A stretch of 64,000 nucleotides of DNA from Natrinema caseinilyticum (GTDB lineage: Archaea > Halobacteriota > Halobacteria > Halobacteriales > Natrialbaceae), in contig NZ_CP100445.1 of the NCBI RefSeq assembly GCF_024227435.1, positions 2,291,369 through 2,355,368 on the forward strand, given 5' to 3'. Position numbers and translations under genes: made by a program. Of this stretch, positions 27,275-36,320 are shown piece by piece. The notes under the pieces were generated by a model that made no database searches, was not told where the DNA came from, and worked only from the letters and a program-made list of their open reading frames with translations. Position 1 is the stretch's first letter. Each line of letters opens with the position of its first letter.

Positions 27275-28456
27275 TCAAAAACCGAATATCGGGACGAATC
27301 GGAACGTGAGGTAGGCACCGACGGTCGAGAGAGCCGGGACGACGTTTTGCATGAGGATGACGCGAGCCGTCGTCGACGGATCGAACAGGTCCGACGCCTG
27401 CGGGATGTCCTCGGGTTCCTCCTCGCCGATCTCGGGGGACTGTTCGCCCTCCTCGTCGGCGGTCAGCGCCCCGACGGAGACGGGGGGCTGTTCGCCCGCG
27501 CGGACGCCGGAGAGCGTCGTCGTCCGGGTCGCTCGCCCCCAGCCCAGGCCGACGATGCTCATCGTCGCGATGACGACGAAACTCGCCGGGATGCCGATCC
27601 ACGAGAGGGTGACGACGATTCCCGAACTGATGACCGCGACGACGATCGCCGCGGTCAACGGCAAGTTCGTGATGTCGCTCCCGAGCGTATCGAGGGTTCG
27701 ACGCGCTATCGTGAAGCAACCGACTGCTACCGCCGCCGAGCCGATCAGGATCAGCGTCGTCATGTCGACGTCGCCGGTGCCGTATATCGGTGCGATCGCG
27801 TTTGCGATGTTGCTCGTCCCCGACGCGAAGCCCATCAGACAGCCGATTGCGACGACGATCAGCGCCCCGGTGATCTCCCGTCGGGTGGCCCCGGCGCCGA
27901 ATCTGAGTCTGGGCGCAACGCCCGACCGATCGACCGTGACCATCGGTCGTCCGTCCCGGTTCCCTTCGATGGCGATCCAGGCGTTGATCCGCGGATAGAA
28001 GTACCGTCCGACCACGCCGGCGACCCAGAAGCCGGTGATCGGTGCGACGACCCACCAGATGACGATTTCGCCGAGCACGTCCATGTTGAGTTCGCCGGTC
28101 GCAAAGCCCAGTGCGGCGATGGCCCCGACGGCGGTCATCGACGTCGAGGCGGGAACGCCGGCGTAGTTGCCGACGAACAGCGCGCCGCCGATAAAGAACA
28201 GGACGGCGGCGTTCGTCCGAAGTGTAAAGACCGACGTATCTGCGACGAGTTCCGTCCCCAGCGTGTCGACGACTTGCGGGCCGATGGTGTAGGCCCCGAT
28301 GAAGAAGAAAATCGACATCAACCCCGCCGCCATCACCTTGGTGATCACGTTGGCCCCGACGGCCGGCCCGAACGCTGGGCCGGTGGTCGAGCCCCCGATG
28401 TTGTACCCGACGAAGATCGCCGTGAGGATTCCAACGATAAGCAGTACTTCCGGCAC
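27275..28456 (-). CDS. PiT family inorganic phosphate permease
   Basis: Cation-coupled phosphate permease of 393 residues with about ten helices. The two inverted PiT signatures are present: GYNIGGSTTGPAFGPAVGAN near the N-terminus and GFASGTSNIANAIAPIYGTG in the second half. A soluble acidic loop (EGEQSPEIGEEEPEDIP) precedes the last helix. GTG at 28456 is the start, with TATA gtacttttac at 28481-28490. It is a paralogue of the permease at 29729-30907, with which it shares the acidic loop. Confidence 0.92.
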   Translation of the reverse strand: MPEVLLIVGILTAIFVGYNIGGSTTGPAFGPAVGANVITKVMAAGLMSIFFFIGAYTIGPQVVDTLGTELVADTSVFTLRTNAAVLFFIGGALFVGNYAGVPASTSMTAVGAIAALGFATGELNMDVLGEIVIWWVVAPITGFWVAGVVGRYFYPRINAWIAIEGNRDGRPMVTVDRSGVAPRLRFGAGATRREITGALIVVAIGCLMGFASGTSNIANAIAPIYGTGDVDMTTLILIGSAAVAVGCFTIARRTLDTLGSDITNLPLTAAIVVAVISSGIVVTLSWIGIPASFVVIATMSIVGLGWGRATRTTTLSGVRAGEQPPVSVGALTADEEGEQSPEIGEEEPEDIPQASDLFDPSTTARVILMQNVVPALSTVGAYLTFRFVPIFGF

Positions 28457-28480
28457 GTTCGAAAGTCACGCGATCCGAGC

Positions 28481-28490
28481 GTAAAAGTAC
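28481..28490 (-). promoter_or_regulatory. TATA element of the PiT gene
   Basis: gtacttttac on the minus strand, centred 29 nt before the GTG at 28456, consistent with a leaderless transcript. It lies just before the stop of the upstream 61-codon frame, so the two genes are probably transcribed separately. Confidence 0.45.
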
Positions 28491-28492
28491 GA

Positions 28493-28678
28493 CTATTCGC
28501 GGCCGTTCTGGCGCGCCGTCGGCCAGTCGTAAACCGATCGCCACTCGTCAGCGGCAACTCGCTCGAGGTCCGTCCCGACGGCCGACGTGCGCTCCCAGCG
28601 CAGACTCGATTCGAGTCCCTCGAGACGAGCGTACCCGGAGGCGCTCGCCGGCATCCCCGCGATCCCAAAGAATTTCAC
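28493..28678 (-). CDS. Small hypothetical protein
   Basis: A 61-codon frame starting with GTG: VKFFGIAGMPASASGYARLE, then a Trp-containing segment (LRWERTSAVGTDLERVAADE) and DWPTARQNGRE before the stop. The residue mix, helix pattern and codon use look genuinely coding, unlike the other frames here. It lies immediately upstream of the PiT gene on the same strand. No domain or function is recognised. Confidence 0.5.
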   Translation of the reverse strand: MKFFGIAGMPASASGYARLEGLESSLRWERTSAVGTDLERVAADEWRSVYDWPTARQNGRE

Positions 28679-28814
28679 CGAGTCAAACCGTGTGTTAGGA
28701 CAGTATGTTGCTACGCGTACCCACGGTTCGGTCGGACGACAGTCCGAGACCCGGATGCGTTCGCTCGGGGTCGAAGCACGCGCTGATCGCCGCGGGCCCG
28801 GACGTTGTTTGGCG

Positions 28815-29252
28815 ATGAGACCGGCGCGCGTCGACGCGGTCATCGACCTCGCGTACGGCGGATTGATCCTTCTCTCGATCGCGCTGATCGCGACGCTCGA
28901 TATTCGGGTCGGCCTGACGTTCGGGCTGGGTGTCTTCGCGTCGTACATCCTCCACGTCGTCTGGAAGATGGCACGGTTCGATCCCGACTGGATGACGTCG
29001 ACCGTGCAGGAAACCGTCGAGCAGTCGGTCGAGGAGACCGTCGGCGACGCCGTCGAGCAAACCGTAAGCGACACCGTCGAAGAGACGGTGGACCAGACGG
29101 TCGGTGAAACGGTCGAGGAGACGGTTGGCGAGCAACTGGAGGAGGTACAGGCGAAGGTCGAATCCGTCGACGAGCGCGTCGACCGCCGCCCTCGAGAGGA
29201 GGAAGTCGAGGAGATCATCGAGGAGTCGGTCGAAGACGAATCGGAGCGCTAG
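28815..29252 (+). CDS. Membrane protein with long tetrad-repeat helix
   Basis: A 145-residue protein. Residues 1-55 contain two membrane helices (LAYGGLILLSIALIATLD and a second). The rest is a long acidic helix in which every fourth residue is Val or Leu for about eleven tetrads (ETVEQSVEETVGDAVEQTV and onward), followed by a charged heptad-like tail. A strict 4-residue period is unusual for a coiled coil. It sits between two PiT genes and is convergent with the UspA gene. Function unknown; a structural or oligomeric membrane role is likely. Confidence 0.7.
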   Translation: MRPARVDAVIDLAYGGLILLSIALIATLDIRVGLTFGLGVFASYILHVVWKMARFDPDWMTSTVQETVEQSVEETVGDAVEQTVSDTVEETVDQTVGETVEETVGEQLEEVQAKVESVDERVDRRPREEEVEEIIEESVEDESER

Positions 29253-29263
29253 CGGCCGAGACG

Positions 29264-29692
29264 TCAGCGGACGATGGTCACCGGAACCGGTGCGCGCTTC
29301 GACACCGTCTCGGCGACGTTTCCGACCAGGAACTGGCGCGTCGCACGGCTCCAGTCCTCGCCGTGACCGCCGATGATGACCGCGTCGTACGCTTCGGAAC
29401 GGTCGATGATGTTTCGAGCCGGATGCCCGATGCCGACGATCGTTTCGATCTCGCGGTCGCGTTCGTCGGCGATCTCGCGAGCGCGCTCGAAGACCCCCGC
29501 GGCGCGCTCGGCGGCGGCGGCTTCGAGGTCGTCCTCGAGCGAGAGGCCCACTGCGTCGCCCATCATCATCGACGGGACGCCAACGACGTGGAGGACGGTG
29601 ACCTCGGCGTCGGGATTGTTCTCGAGCGCGTACTCGAGGGCGTGGCCGGAGTGTTCGGAGTCGTCCATCGGAACCAAAATGTCCGAGAGCAT
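29264..29692 (-). CDS. Universal stress protein (UspA family)
   Basis: A 142-residue cytosolic nucleotide-binding protein. The ATP-binding signature is GGHGEDWSRATRQFLVGNVA close to the C-terminus, a match to G-x2-G-x9-G(S/T). The N-terminus MLSDILVPMDDSEHSGHALE is typical. Position between two phosphate permease genes on the same strand suggests co-regulation with phosphate or energy status, an inference. 36 nt separate it from the upstream permease. Confidence 0.92.
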   Translation of the reverse strand: MLSDILVPMDDSEHSGHALEYALENNPDAEVTVLHVVGVPSMMMGDAVGLSLEDDLEAAAAERAAGVFERAREIADERDREIETIVGIGHPARNIIDRSEAYDAVIIGGHGEDWSRATRQFLVGNVAETVSKRAPVPVTIVR

Positions 29693-29728
29693 ACGCCGGG
29701 ATACGGCGGCCAGTGATGTAAGTTCCCG

Positions 29729-30907
29729 TTAGACGACTCCGGGGAGGATCGAGAAGAAGGCGTACGCGAGGACCGTCGACATCGACGGGCCGATGATCCA
29801 CATGGAGACGTACTTGATGATCGCGCGAGGGTTGAAGAGGTCCGCGCCGCGAAGCACCTCTTCGGGCTCTGGTTCGCCGATTTGAGGGGCCGTCTCGTCC
29901 GCTTTCTCCTCGGCGACGATGGCACCCAGTTCGATCTCGGGGTTCTCCACGTCGCGGGTGACCGCCTCGCGGACCGTGATCGGACGGGTTGCCCGGCCCC
30001 AGCCGATGCCGACGATCGTCATCACCGTCGCCATCACGAGGCTGATCGGGATGCCGGCCCACGAGAGCACTGTCGTGATCGTGGACGCGGTCACCATGAC
30101 GAACAGCGCCGCGAGCAGCGGGATGTCGCTCAGTTCGCCGCCGACGGAGTCCATCGTTCGCCGAGCGATCGTGAAGCCGCCGAGGCCGATCGCGAGCGTG
30201 GCGACGACGATGGCGGTGTCGGCGTCCAGTCCGCTGGCGGTCCCGACCAGCGGTGCGGCGGCGTTCGGAACGTTGCTCGCGCCGGCGCTGAACGCCATGT
30301 AACAGCCGATGACGAGGACGGCGACCGTCGTGACCAGTTCCCGCCAGGTCGTGTTCGGACCGAGCGCCGGCGTCGGAACCGCGCCTCGGCGATCGAGACG
30401 CAACAAGGGTCCCTCGGACTTCTCGATTTTCACTCGCCGATTGATCCACGAATAGATGTAGCGGCCGATCAGTACGCCGATCCAGAGGCCGATGATCGGC
30501 GTCACGATCCACCAGGAGATGATCCCTGCGATCGTCTCGTAGTTGAGCGTCCCGGTCGCCAGTCCGAGGCCGGCGATCGCGCCAACGGTCGTCATCGACG
30601 TCGGGACCGGGACGCCGAAAACGTTGGCGACGAGCATCCCCAGGCCGATGAAAAAGAGGACCGCGACGCCGGCAGTCAGCGTGAGGTCCGTCGTGATGAT
30701 TCCCTCGCTGAGCGTGTCCATCACGTTCCGACCGACGGTCCAGCCCCCGAAGAAGACGAAGAACGTCATGACCGCCGCCGCCGTGGTCTTCGTTACGATC
30801 CCGGCGCCGACGGACGGACCCCACGTGATCCCCGTCGACGAACCGCCGATGTTGAAGCCGACGAAAACCGACGCGACGACACCGACCAACAGCACGGTTT
30901 CGACCAT
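29729..30907 (-). CDS. PiT family inorganic phosphate permease (second copy)
   Basis: A 392-residue phosphate permease, paralogous to the one ending at 27275. Signatures are GFNIGGSSTGITWGPSVGAG and AFSAGASNVPNAAAPLVGT. The loop AEEKADETAPQIGEPEPEEV before the last helices parallels that of the paralogue. ATG at 30907 (MVETVLLVG) is used instead of an in-frame codon five residues earlier, because the TATA element lies 30 nt upstream. UspA follows, probably co-transcribed. Confidence 0.92.
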   Translation of the reverse strand: MVETVLLVGVVASVFVGFNIGGSSTGITWGPSVGAGIVTKTTAAAVMTFFVFFGGWTVGRNVMDTLSEGIITTDLTLTAGVAVLFFIGLGMLVANVFGVPVPTSMTTVGAIAGLGLATGTLNYETIAGIISWWIVTPIIGLWIGVLIGRYIYSWINRRVKIEKSEGPLLRLDRRGAVPTPALGPNTTWRELVTTVAVLVIGCYMAFSAGASNVPNAAAPLVGTASGLDADTAIVVATLAIGLGGFTIARRTMDSVGGELSDIPLLAALFVMVTASTITTVLSWAGIPISLVMATVMTIVGIGWGRATRPITVREAVTRDVENPEIELGAIVAEEKADETAPQIGEPEPEEVLRGADLFNPRAIIKYVSMWIIGPSMSTVLAYAFFSILPGVV

Positions 30908-30931
30908 CGATCGACGGTACACTACTGTCGG

Positions 30932-30964
30932 CCAAATAAGTGGGGGAACCTAAGTGGGGGAACC
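30932..30964 (-). promoter_or_regulatory. TATA element and tandem 14-bp operator candidate of the PiT-UspA unit
   Basis: The minus-strand TATA acttatttgg (30933-30942) is centred 30 nt before the permease ATG. It overlaps a perfect tandem duplication of TAAGTGGGGGAACC at 30937-30950 and 30951-30964. A direct repeat covering TATA and upstream recognition element is well placed for a regulator responding to phosphate. No matching repeat was seen before the other two PiT genes. Confidence 0.5.
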
Positions 30965-31328
30965 ACGTGATACGTTGGCCGGCTGATACCGATATCCCGC
31001 ACTCTCGAGCGCTGATTATCCGTCCGGAAGCGAGCGATAACAGATTCGACAGCTGTCACGTGTCGGTCATCGCGTGGAGGAACCGCCGCTGGCTGATCCA
31101 CTGCGTGCGCTCGACGAGCAGGCGGTACGTGACGCCGATCCGTGGCCGGCCCGCCGAAGCTGTAGGCCGAGACCTGCCCCAGACGCGGGGCGTCTCGCGA
31201 ATCCCGACGTTACACCTCGAGACGACGTCGCTCGCCGTCGGACTCGAGTCGGTCGGACCGTCTCCGCTGGTGGCGTCGGCCATCGCGTCGGGGAGGGTTC
31301 AACCGGCGAGACATCGTTCATCCACCCC
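30965..31328. other. Intergenic region, no convincing gene
   Basis: About 360 bases between the PiT promoter and the 3' end of the SLC13 gene. A minus-strand 75-codon frame (31056-31283) has a protein-like end (YRLLVERTQWISQRRFL) but no acidic bias and no promoter, so I leave it unassigned. Confidence 0.35.
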
Positions 31329-33191
31329 TCAGATGCCCCAGAAAAACGCGATGCCGAGTACGGTCACGATCGATAGAATCAGTTGTAACGGCGCACCGAT
31401 ACGAAAGTAGTCACTGAACCGGTAGCCGCCGGGGCCGTAGACGAACAGGTTCGTCTGATAGCCGATCGGACCGAGGAACGCGGTGCTCGCCGCGAAGGTC
31501 ACGGCCAGGACGAACGCGAACGGGTTCGCACCGATCCCGCTCGCCGCTGCCGCGGCCACCGGGATCAGGAGTACCACGCTCGCGTTGTTGCTGATGACCT
31601 CCGTGAGGAAGCCGGTCAGGAGGTAAAACAGCCACAGGACGACGATCGTCGGCAGGAATCCAGCCGACTGGACGACCAGCCAGGCGAGATACGCAGCCCC
31701 GCCGGTCTCCTCGAGTGCGATCCCGAGGGGAATCACGCCCGCGAGCAGGAAGATGACGTCCCACTCGACGGCGTCGTACAGTTCGTTGGGTTCGAGAACG
31801 CCGGAGACGACCATCGCCACGACGCCCGCGAGCGCGGCGATCAGTATCGGATAGAGTTCGAGGGCCGCGACGCCGACGACGCCGATCATGATTGCGACGG
31901 CAATCGGGGCCTTGTTCGCGCGGTACTCCGGGCGGGGCGGTTCGCGGGCGACGATCACGTCGTTACGGCGAGCGAGTCGATCGAGCGTGTCTGGCGGTGC
32001 CTGAACGAGCAGCGTGTCGCCGACGTCGAGGCGTTTGCCCACGATGCGCTCGGCGACGAGTTCGCCGTGACTCCGTAATCCGAGGACGGCGGCGTTGAAC
32101 TCCTCGCGGAACCGCTCGGGGTCGAGGCGCTCGCCGACCAGGCGGGAATCCAGTGAGACGACCAGTTCCGTGAGAACGCCCGTCTCCTCGTCCGTCGGGA
32201 GCGTGGCCACCGCGTTGGGGCCGCCGACGAGTTCGAATCCCGTCGTGTCCTCGAGCGTCGCGATCGCGTCACGGTTCGTCCTGACGACCAGGACGTCACC
32301 CTCCCTGAGGGCGGTCGCCTGGCGGGGGGCGACCGACCGCGTCCCGTCGTGGAGCACCTGAACGATGTCGACTTCCGAGCCGAGCACCGTCGTCGCATCG
32401 CGTACCGTCCCGCCGGCGATCGGCGACCCCGGTACCACGGCGAGGTCGGCCACGTAGTCGCCCACGTCGTACGCCTCGAGGTAGTCGGCACGCGGCGGGA
32501 CGCGTTCGGGCAGGAGGTAGTGGCCGACGAAGATCAGATAGAGGCCCCCGACGAGGACGACGAGAATCCCGAGTCCGGTGAACTCGAACATCGAGAACCG
32601 ATGGAGTTCGGGGTATTGCGACCCGAGGCGGGCACTGACGTCGCTCGCGAGGATGTTGGTCGAGGTACCGATGAGCGTGAGCATCCCGCCCATCTGCGAG
32701 GCGTACGAGAGCGGGATGAGAAGTTTCGACGGAGACGTTTGCCCCCGATTCGCGACGTCGGTGACGACCGGGACCAGCAGCGCGACGACCGGCGTGTTGT
32801 TCAGGAATCCCGAGACGGGACTGGTCGCGGCGACGGTCGCGAACAGTTGGCGCCGCAGGCTGTCGCCCGCGAAGTCGGCCATCCGCCGCCCCAGTTCCTG
32901 GACGAGTCCCGTTCGGCTGATGCCACCGCTCAGGATCAACATCGCCAACACCGTGATCGTCGCCTCGTTCGCGAAGCCGGAGATGCCGGTCGCGGGATCG
33001 ACGTTCGTCCAGGGCTCGAGGACGACGAGCACCACGATCAACAGGATCGCGGTGACGTCGATCGGCAGGCGCTCCGTCAGAAACAGGACGAGTGCGAGGA
33101 CGACGACGCCGAAAACGACGACCATGTCCGTCGTCGGTTCGGGCCGGGTCGCGGTCGCCTGTGCGAGAAAAGCGCACGCCGGCGGGAGCAT
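31329..33191 (-). CDS. SLC13/DASS-type anion permease with RCK (TrkA-C) domains
   Basis: A 620-residue membrane transporter for divalent anions such as sulfate or dicarboxylates. It has two transmembrane halves with the paired re-entrant signatures FLNNTPVVALLVPVVTD and EVISNNASVVLLIPVA. A central soluble part (about 210-390) contains two TrkA-C domains (GGTVRDATTVLGSEVDIVQV and RLDVGDTLLVQAPPDTLD), typical of the YfbS-like subgroup. ATG at 33191 is chosen because a TATA element lies 27 nt upstream. The substrate is undetermined. Confidence 0.88.
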   Translation of the reverse strand: MLPPACAFLAQATATRPEPTTDMVVVFGVVVLALVLFLTERLPIDVTAILLIVVLVVLEPWTNVDPATGISGFANEATITVLAMLILSGGISRTGLVQELGRRMADFAGDSLRRQLFATVAATSPVSGFLNNTPVVALLVPVVTDVANRGQTSPSKLLIPLSYASQMGGMLTLIGTSTNILASDVSARLGSQYPELHRFSMFEFTGLGILVVLVGGLYLIFVGHYLLPERVPPRADYLEAYDVGDYVADLAVVPGSPIAGGTVRDATTVLGSEVDIVQVLHDGTRSVAPRQATALREGDVLVVRTNRDAIATLEDTTGFELVGGPNAVATLPTDEETGVLTELVVSLDSRLVGERLDPERFREEFNAAVLGLRSHGELVAERIVGKRLDVGDTLLVQAPPDTLDRLARRNDVIVAREPPRPEYRANKAPIAVAIMIGVVGVAALELYPILIAALAGVVAMVVSGVLEPNELYDAVEWDVIFLLAGVIPLGIALEETGGAAYLAWLVVQSAGFLPTIVVLWLFYLLTGFLTEVISNNASVVLLIPVAAAAASGIGANPFAFVLAVTFAASTAFLGPIGYQTNLFVYGPGGYRFSDYFRIGAPLQLILSIVTVLGIAFFWGI

Positions 33192-33213
33192 AGGGAGCCA
33201 CACACCGACCACA

Positions 33214-33223
33214 CATGTAAAAA
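33214..33223 (-). promoter_or_regulatory. TATA element of the SLC13 gene
   Basis: tttttacatg on the minus strand, centred 27 nt upstream of the ATG at 33191. It favours this start over neighbouring in-frame ATGs. It lies in the roughly 120-nt divergent gap shared with hisA. Confidence 0.45.
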
Positions 33224-33309
33224 TTCTGTTGAGAAAGGGAACTGTGTGGCGCCGATGGTCGTCCGGCGAAACCGTCGCCTTTACTCGCGGCGGCCTCGGT
33301 CACACGGAT

Positions 33310-34071
33310 ATGAGCCCAGAGACAGGCGCGGAGGCGGGCGGACGCGAGTCGTTCGAGGTGATTCCCGCGGTCGACGTTCAAGACGGCGCGGTCGTCCAGC
33401 TCGTCCAGGGCGAGCGCGGCACCGAAACGACCTACGGCGACCCCGTCGAAGCGGCCAGGCGGTGGATCGACGCCGGGGCGCAAACGCTTCACCTGGTCGA
33501 TCTCGACGGCGCATTCGAGGGCGACCGAGCGAACGCGGGCGCCATCGACGCGGTCATCGACGCCGTCGACGTGCCCACGCAACTCGGCGGCGGAATCCGC
33601 ACCGCGGACGACGCCGTCGACCTGCTCGAGCGCGGCGTCGACCGCGTCATCCTCGGCACGGCGGCGGTCGAGGACCCGTCCATCGTGGCCGAGATCGGCG
33701 CCGACCATCCCGACAGCGTGGTCGTCAGCCTCGACGCGAAAGGCGGCGAGGTCGTCGTCGAAGGGTGGACCGAAGGTGCGGGGATTTCACCCGTCGAGGC
33801 CGCCGAGCGATACGAGGACCTCGGTGCGGCCGCGATCCTCTTTACGAACGTCGACGTCGAAGGACAACTCGAGGGCGTCGCGACCGATCCCGTCCGCGAA
33901 CTGGTCGCCGCGACCGACGTCCCCGTGATCGCGAGCGGCGGCGTCGCGACGCTCGAAGACGTCCGGGCGCTCGCGGACGCGGGCGCTACCGCGGTGGTCG
34001 TCGGCAGCGCGCTGTACGAGGGGAACTTCACGCTCGAGGAGGCCCAGAACGCGGCCGAAACCGTCGAGTAG
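33310..34071 (+). CDS. hisA: ProFAR isomerase
   Basis: Catalyses isomerisation of ProFAR to PRFAR, the fourth step of histidine synthesis, in the cytosol. The 253-residue TIM barrel has the catalytic Asp in IPAVDVQDG and the second in TNVDVEG, with phosphate-binding GGGIRT and ASGGV loops. A 13-residue acidic N-terminal extension (MSPETGAEAGG) is a haloarchaeal feature. Stands alone; hisB lies about 2 kb downstream on the same strand, separated by two minus-strand genes. Confidence 0.95.
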   Translation: MSPETGAEAGGRESFEVIPAVDVQDGAVVQLVQGERGTETTYGDPVEAARRWIDAGAQTLHLVDLDGAFEGDRANAGAIDAVIDAVDVPTQLGGGIRTADDAVDLLERGVDRVILGTAAVEDPSIVAEIGADHPDSVVVSLDAKGGEVVVEGWTEGAGISPVEAAERYEDLGAAAILFTNVDVEGQLEGVATDPVRELVAATDVPVIASGGVATLEDVRALADAGATAVVVGSALYEGNFTLEEAQNAAETVE

Positions 34072-34172
34072 GTACCCCTCGAAGTGGTGAACGTGACCGC
34101 TTTTGCGGCCCGATCGGAGGCGCGCGGATCTGCGACCGAACCGACGAACGACTGCGAGCCAACGGTCGCTCG

Positions 34173-35669
34173 TCACGATTTCCAGAACTCGGGCGTCAGC
34201 AAGACGAGAACGGGAATGATTTCGATACGGCCGATCCACATCATGACGATCATCACGGTCCGGGTAAACGGCGAGAAGACGGCGTAGTTGTCGAACGGGC
34301 CGGCCACGCCGAACGCCGGCCCGATGTTGAGGAAGATCGACGCGGCCGCACCCAGCGCGTCGAACTCGTTTACGGGTTCACCGACTCGAGCGCTGTCGGC
34401 GACGATGACCACCGTCAGGAGGAAGAAGATCACGATCGCGAGCATGACGTACGTGAAGATGTCACCGACCGTCTCTTCGTCGACCACCGAGTCGTCGAGA
34501 CGGATCGGACGAACGGCATTCGGGTGAATTGCCACGAACAGGTTTCGCCGGAACGCTTTGAGAATGACCAGCCATCGCAACGACTTGATCGAACACGTCG
34601 TCGAACCGGCCATCCCGCCCGTAAACATACACAGGAACAGCATGTGCTTGGCACCGGGAGACCAGAGGTCGAAGTTCGTCGACGCGTAGCCCGTCGTCGT
34701 CACCATCGAGACCACGTTGAACAGGCTGTGGCGGATCGTCGCCTCGAGGCCCGGACCGAGATGCGGGTCGAGAACGAGCAAGATGGCAACGAGAGTCCCG
34801 AACGACGCGAGAAGACCGACGTAGAAACGGAACTCCGCGGACTCGAGGGGTCGTCGATACTCCCCCTGAACGACGTAGTAGAGGAGGATGAAGTTGGTCG
34901 CACCGACGATCATGACGGGGATCAACGTCCACTGCACCGCCGGTGAAAACGCGCCGATGCTGTCGGGTTGGGGGGAGAAGCCGGCCGTCGAGATGCTGGT
35001 CAGCGCGTGTGCGACTGCGTCGTAGAGGCTCATGTCGGGTGCGAGCCCGACCAGATGGAGCAGATAGAGAGCGAGCGTCGTGAGGACGGTCAACCCGACG
35101 TACAACCACCAGATGAGCCGTGCCGTTTCACCGATTCGCGGCCGAAGTCTGTGGACGTCACGCGTTTGCGTCTCGGTTTCCATCAACTGGGCGCCGCCGA
35201 CCAGCAGGTGCGAAAAGAGGCCGATCGCGACGATCAGAATGCCGAGGCCACCCAGCCACTGGAGGATCGCCCGCCAGAGCATGGTCGCCCGAGAGTGAAC
35301 GCCGAAATCTTCGATCACGGTCGCGCCCGTCGTCGTGACACCGCTCGTACTCTCGAAAACGGCATTGACCGGCCGCGAAAAGACGCCCTCGCCGGCGACG
35401 AAAAACGGTATCGCACCGACCAGTGCGACCCCCAGCCAGGTCAACGCGACCATCAGGAACGCTTCGCGCTGACCGATCTTCCGGTCGTCGGTCAGCCGCT
35501 CGAGGCCGGCCGCGAGGACGAGGGTTACGACGATCGTGACGAGAAACGGACCGGGAGAATCACCGTCGATCAGTGCGAGCGCGATCGGAGCTACTAGCGC
35601 GACGGAGAACCACTTCAGGACGGTTCCGGTGAGGCTACAACTCGAGCGCCAGTCGACACGAATCGGCAT
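34173..35669 (-). CDS. TrkH family potassium uptake membrane subunit
   Basis: Potassium channel-like subunit of about 498 residues with four M1-P-M2 repeats. Selectivity-filter-like loops are recognised in ESTSGVTTTGATV, SISTAGFSP, MVTTTGYAST and NIGPAFG. It works with a cytoplasmic TrkA regulator, which is not adjacent. The start MPIRVDWRSSCSLTG at 35669 is preferred over a longer frame with non-membrane extension. Potassium uptake is central to salt-in osmoadaptation. Confidence 0.93.
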   Translation of the reverse strand: MPIRVDWRSSCSLTGTVLKWFSVALVAPIALALIDGDSPGPFLVTIVVTLVLAAGLERLTDDRKIGQREAFLMVALTWLGVALVGAIPFFVAGEGVFSRPVNAVFESTSGVTTTGATVIEDFGVHSRATMLWRAILQWLGGLGILIVAIGLFSHLLVGGAQLMETETQTRDVHRLRPRIGETARLIWWLYVGLTVLTTLALYLLHLVGLAPDMSLYDAVAHALTSISTAGFSPQPDSIGAFSPAVQWTLIPVMIVGATNFILLYYVVQGEYRRPLESAEFRFYVGLLASFGTLVAILLVLDPHLGPGLEATIRHSLFNVVSMVTTTGYASTNFDLWSPGAKHMLFLCMFTGGMAGSTTCSIKSLRWLVILKAFRRNLFVAIHPNAVRPIRLDDSVVDEETVGDIFTYVMLAIVIFFLLTVVIVADSARVGEPVNEFDALGAAASIFLNIGPAFGVAGPFDNYAVFSPFTRTVMIVMMWIGRIEIIPVLVLLTPEFWKS

Positions 35670-35775
35670 CTCACGTTCCGAAATGAGCCGGCGAGAGGAA
35701 TAACAGTTCGGACCGAGTGAACGGGGCCAGAGTGGAACGGAACGCACCCTCGTCCCGAACGGCGAGTGGAGACGA

Positions 35776-36045
35776 TTAGCTCCGATTGTACCCGTGACCG
35801 AGATAGAGCGCGAAGACGTTGACCAGCAGCAGGGCGAAAAACGTCAACGTGACGGCGGGATCGCCGAGTCCCTGTGCGAGAAGCGGGAGGTGGACGAACG
35901 GCAGCGCGATAGCGACCCAGAACGACAGGAACTGCGTCGGGCCTTTGATCGAACGGACGAGACGGTGGCGTCGCTCGGGTTGGGTCTCCGCCTCAGGGCT
36001 CGACGGAGCGATCGATTCGTTCGAAAGCGGGGAGGGGTTGGACAT
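35776..36045 (-). CDS. Small haloarchaeal membrane protein
   Basis: An 89-residue protein with a Ser/Pro/Glu-rich first third (SNPSPLSNESIAPSSPEAE) and two membrane helices (FLSFWVAIALPFVHLPLLA and VTLTFFALLLVNVFALYLG). It lies just upstream of trkH on the same strand, 106 nt away, so co-transcription is possible. A TATA-like gttatatgc is about 50 nt upstream. Function unknown. Confidence 0.7.
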   Translation of the reverse strand: MSNPSPLSNESIAPSSPEAETQPERRHRLVRSIKGPTQFLSFWVAIALPFVHLPLLAQGLGDPAVTLTFFALLLVNVFALYLGHGYNRS

Positions 36046-36119
36046 CGGGTCGGGGCACCTCTTCTCGATCACGACATTCAACCCACAGAGCATATAACGG
36101 GCTGAATATTGGTGTTGTT

Positions 36120-36213
36120 TCGGTCCGTTTTATCGCGATCCACCAATCTGACGATATTTTTTTACGCGTTTAGAAACGTTTAGACCTTTTAGTACCTTGT
36201 CTCGGTCCGTTTT
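36120..36213. repeat. Pair of 12-bp direct repeats in an AT-rich gap
   Basis: tcggtccgtttt occurs at 36120-36131 and again at 36202-36213. Between them lie a T-rich run (gatatttttttacg) and a shorter duplication (cgtttaga). The gap separates the divergent small membrane protein and hisB. Binding sites or a remnant duplication are both possible. Confidence 0.35.
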
Positions 36214-36320
36214 CCTGGTCAGTCGATCTCGAGGGAGAACTCGTCGCGACGGTCGCCGGTCGGACCGATCCGACGCCGACGAACGGAACCCCCTTGTACC
36301 GTGGGCGTAATGAATTCGCC

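Noticed and set aside
31056-31283. A 75-codon minus-strand frame before the SLC13 gene's 3' end
   Set aside because: No promoter, no acidic bias and no recognisable domain.
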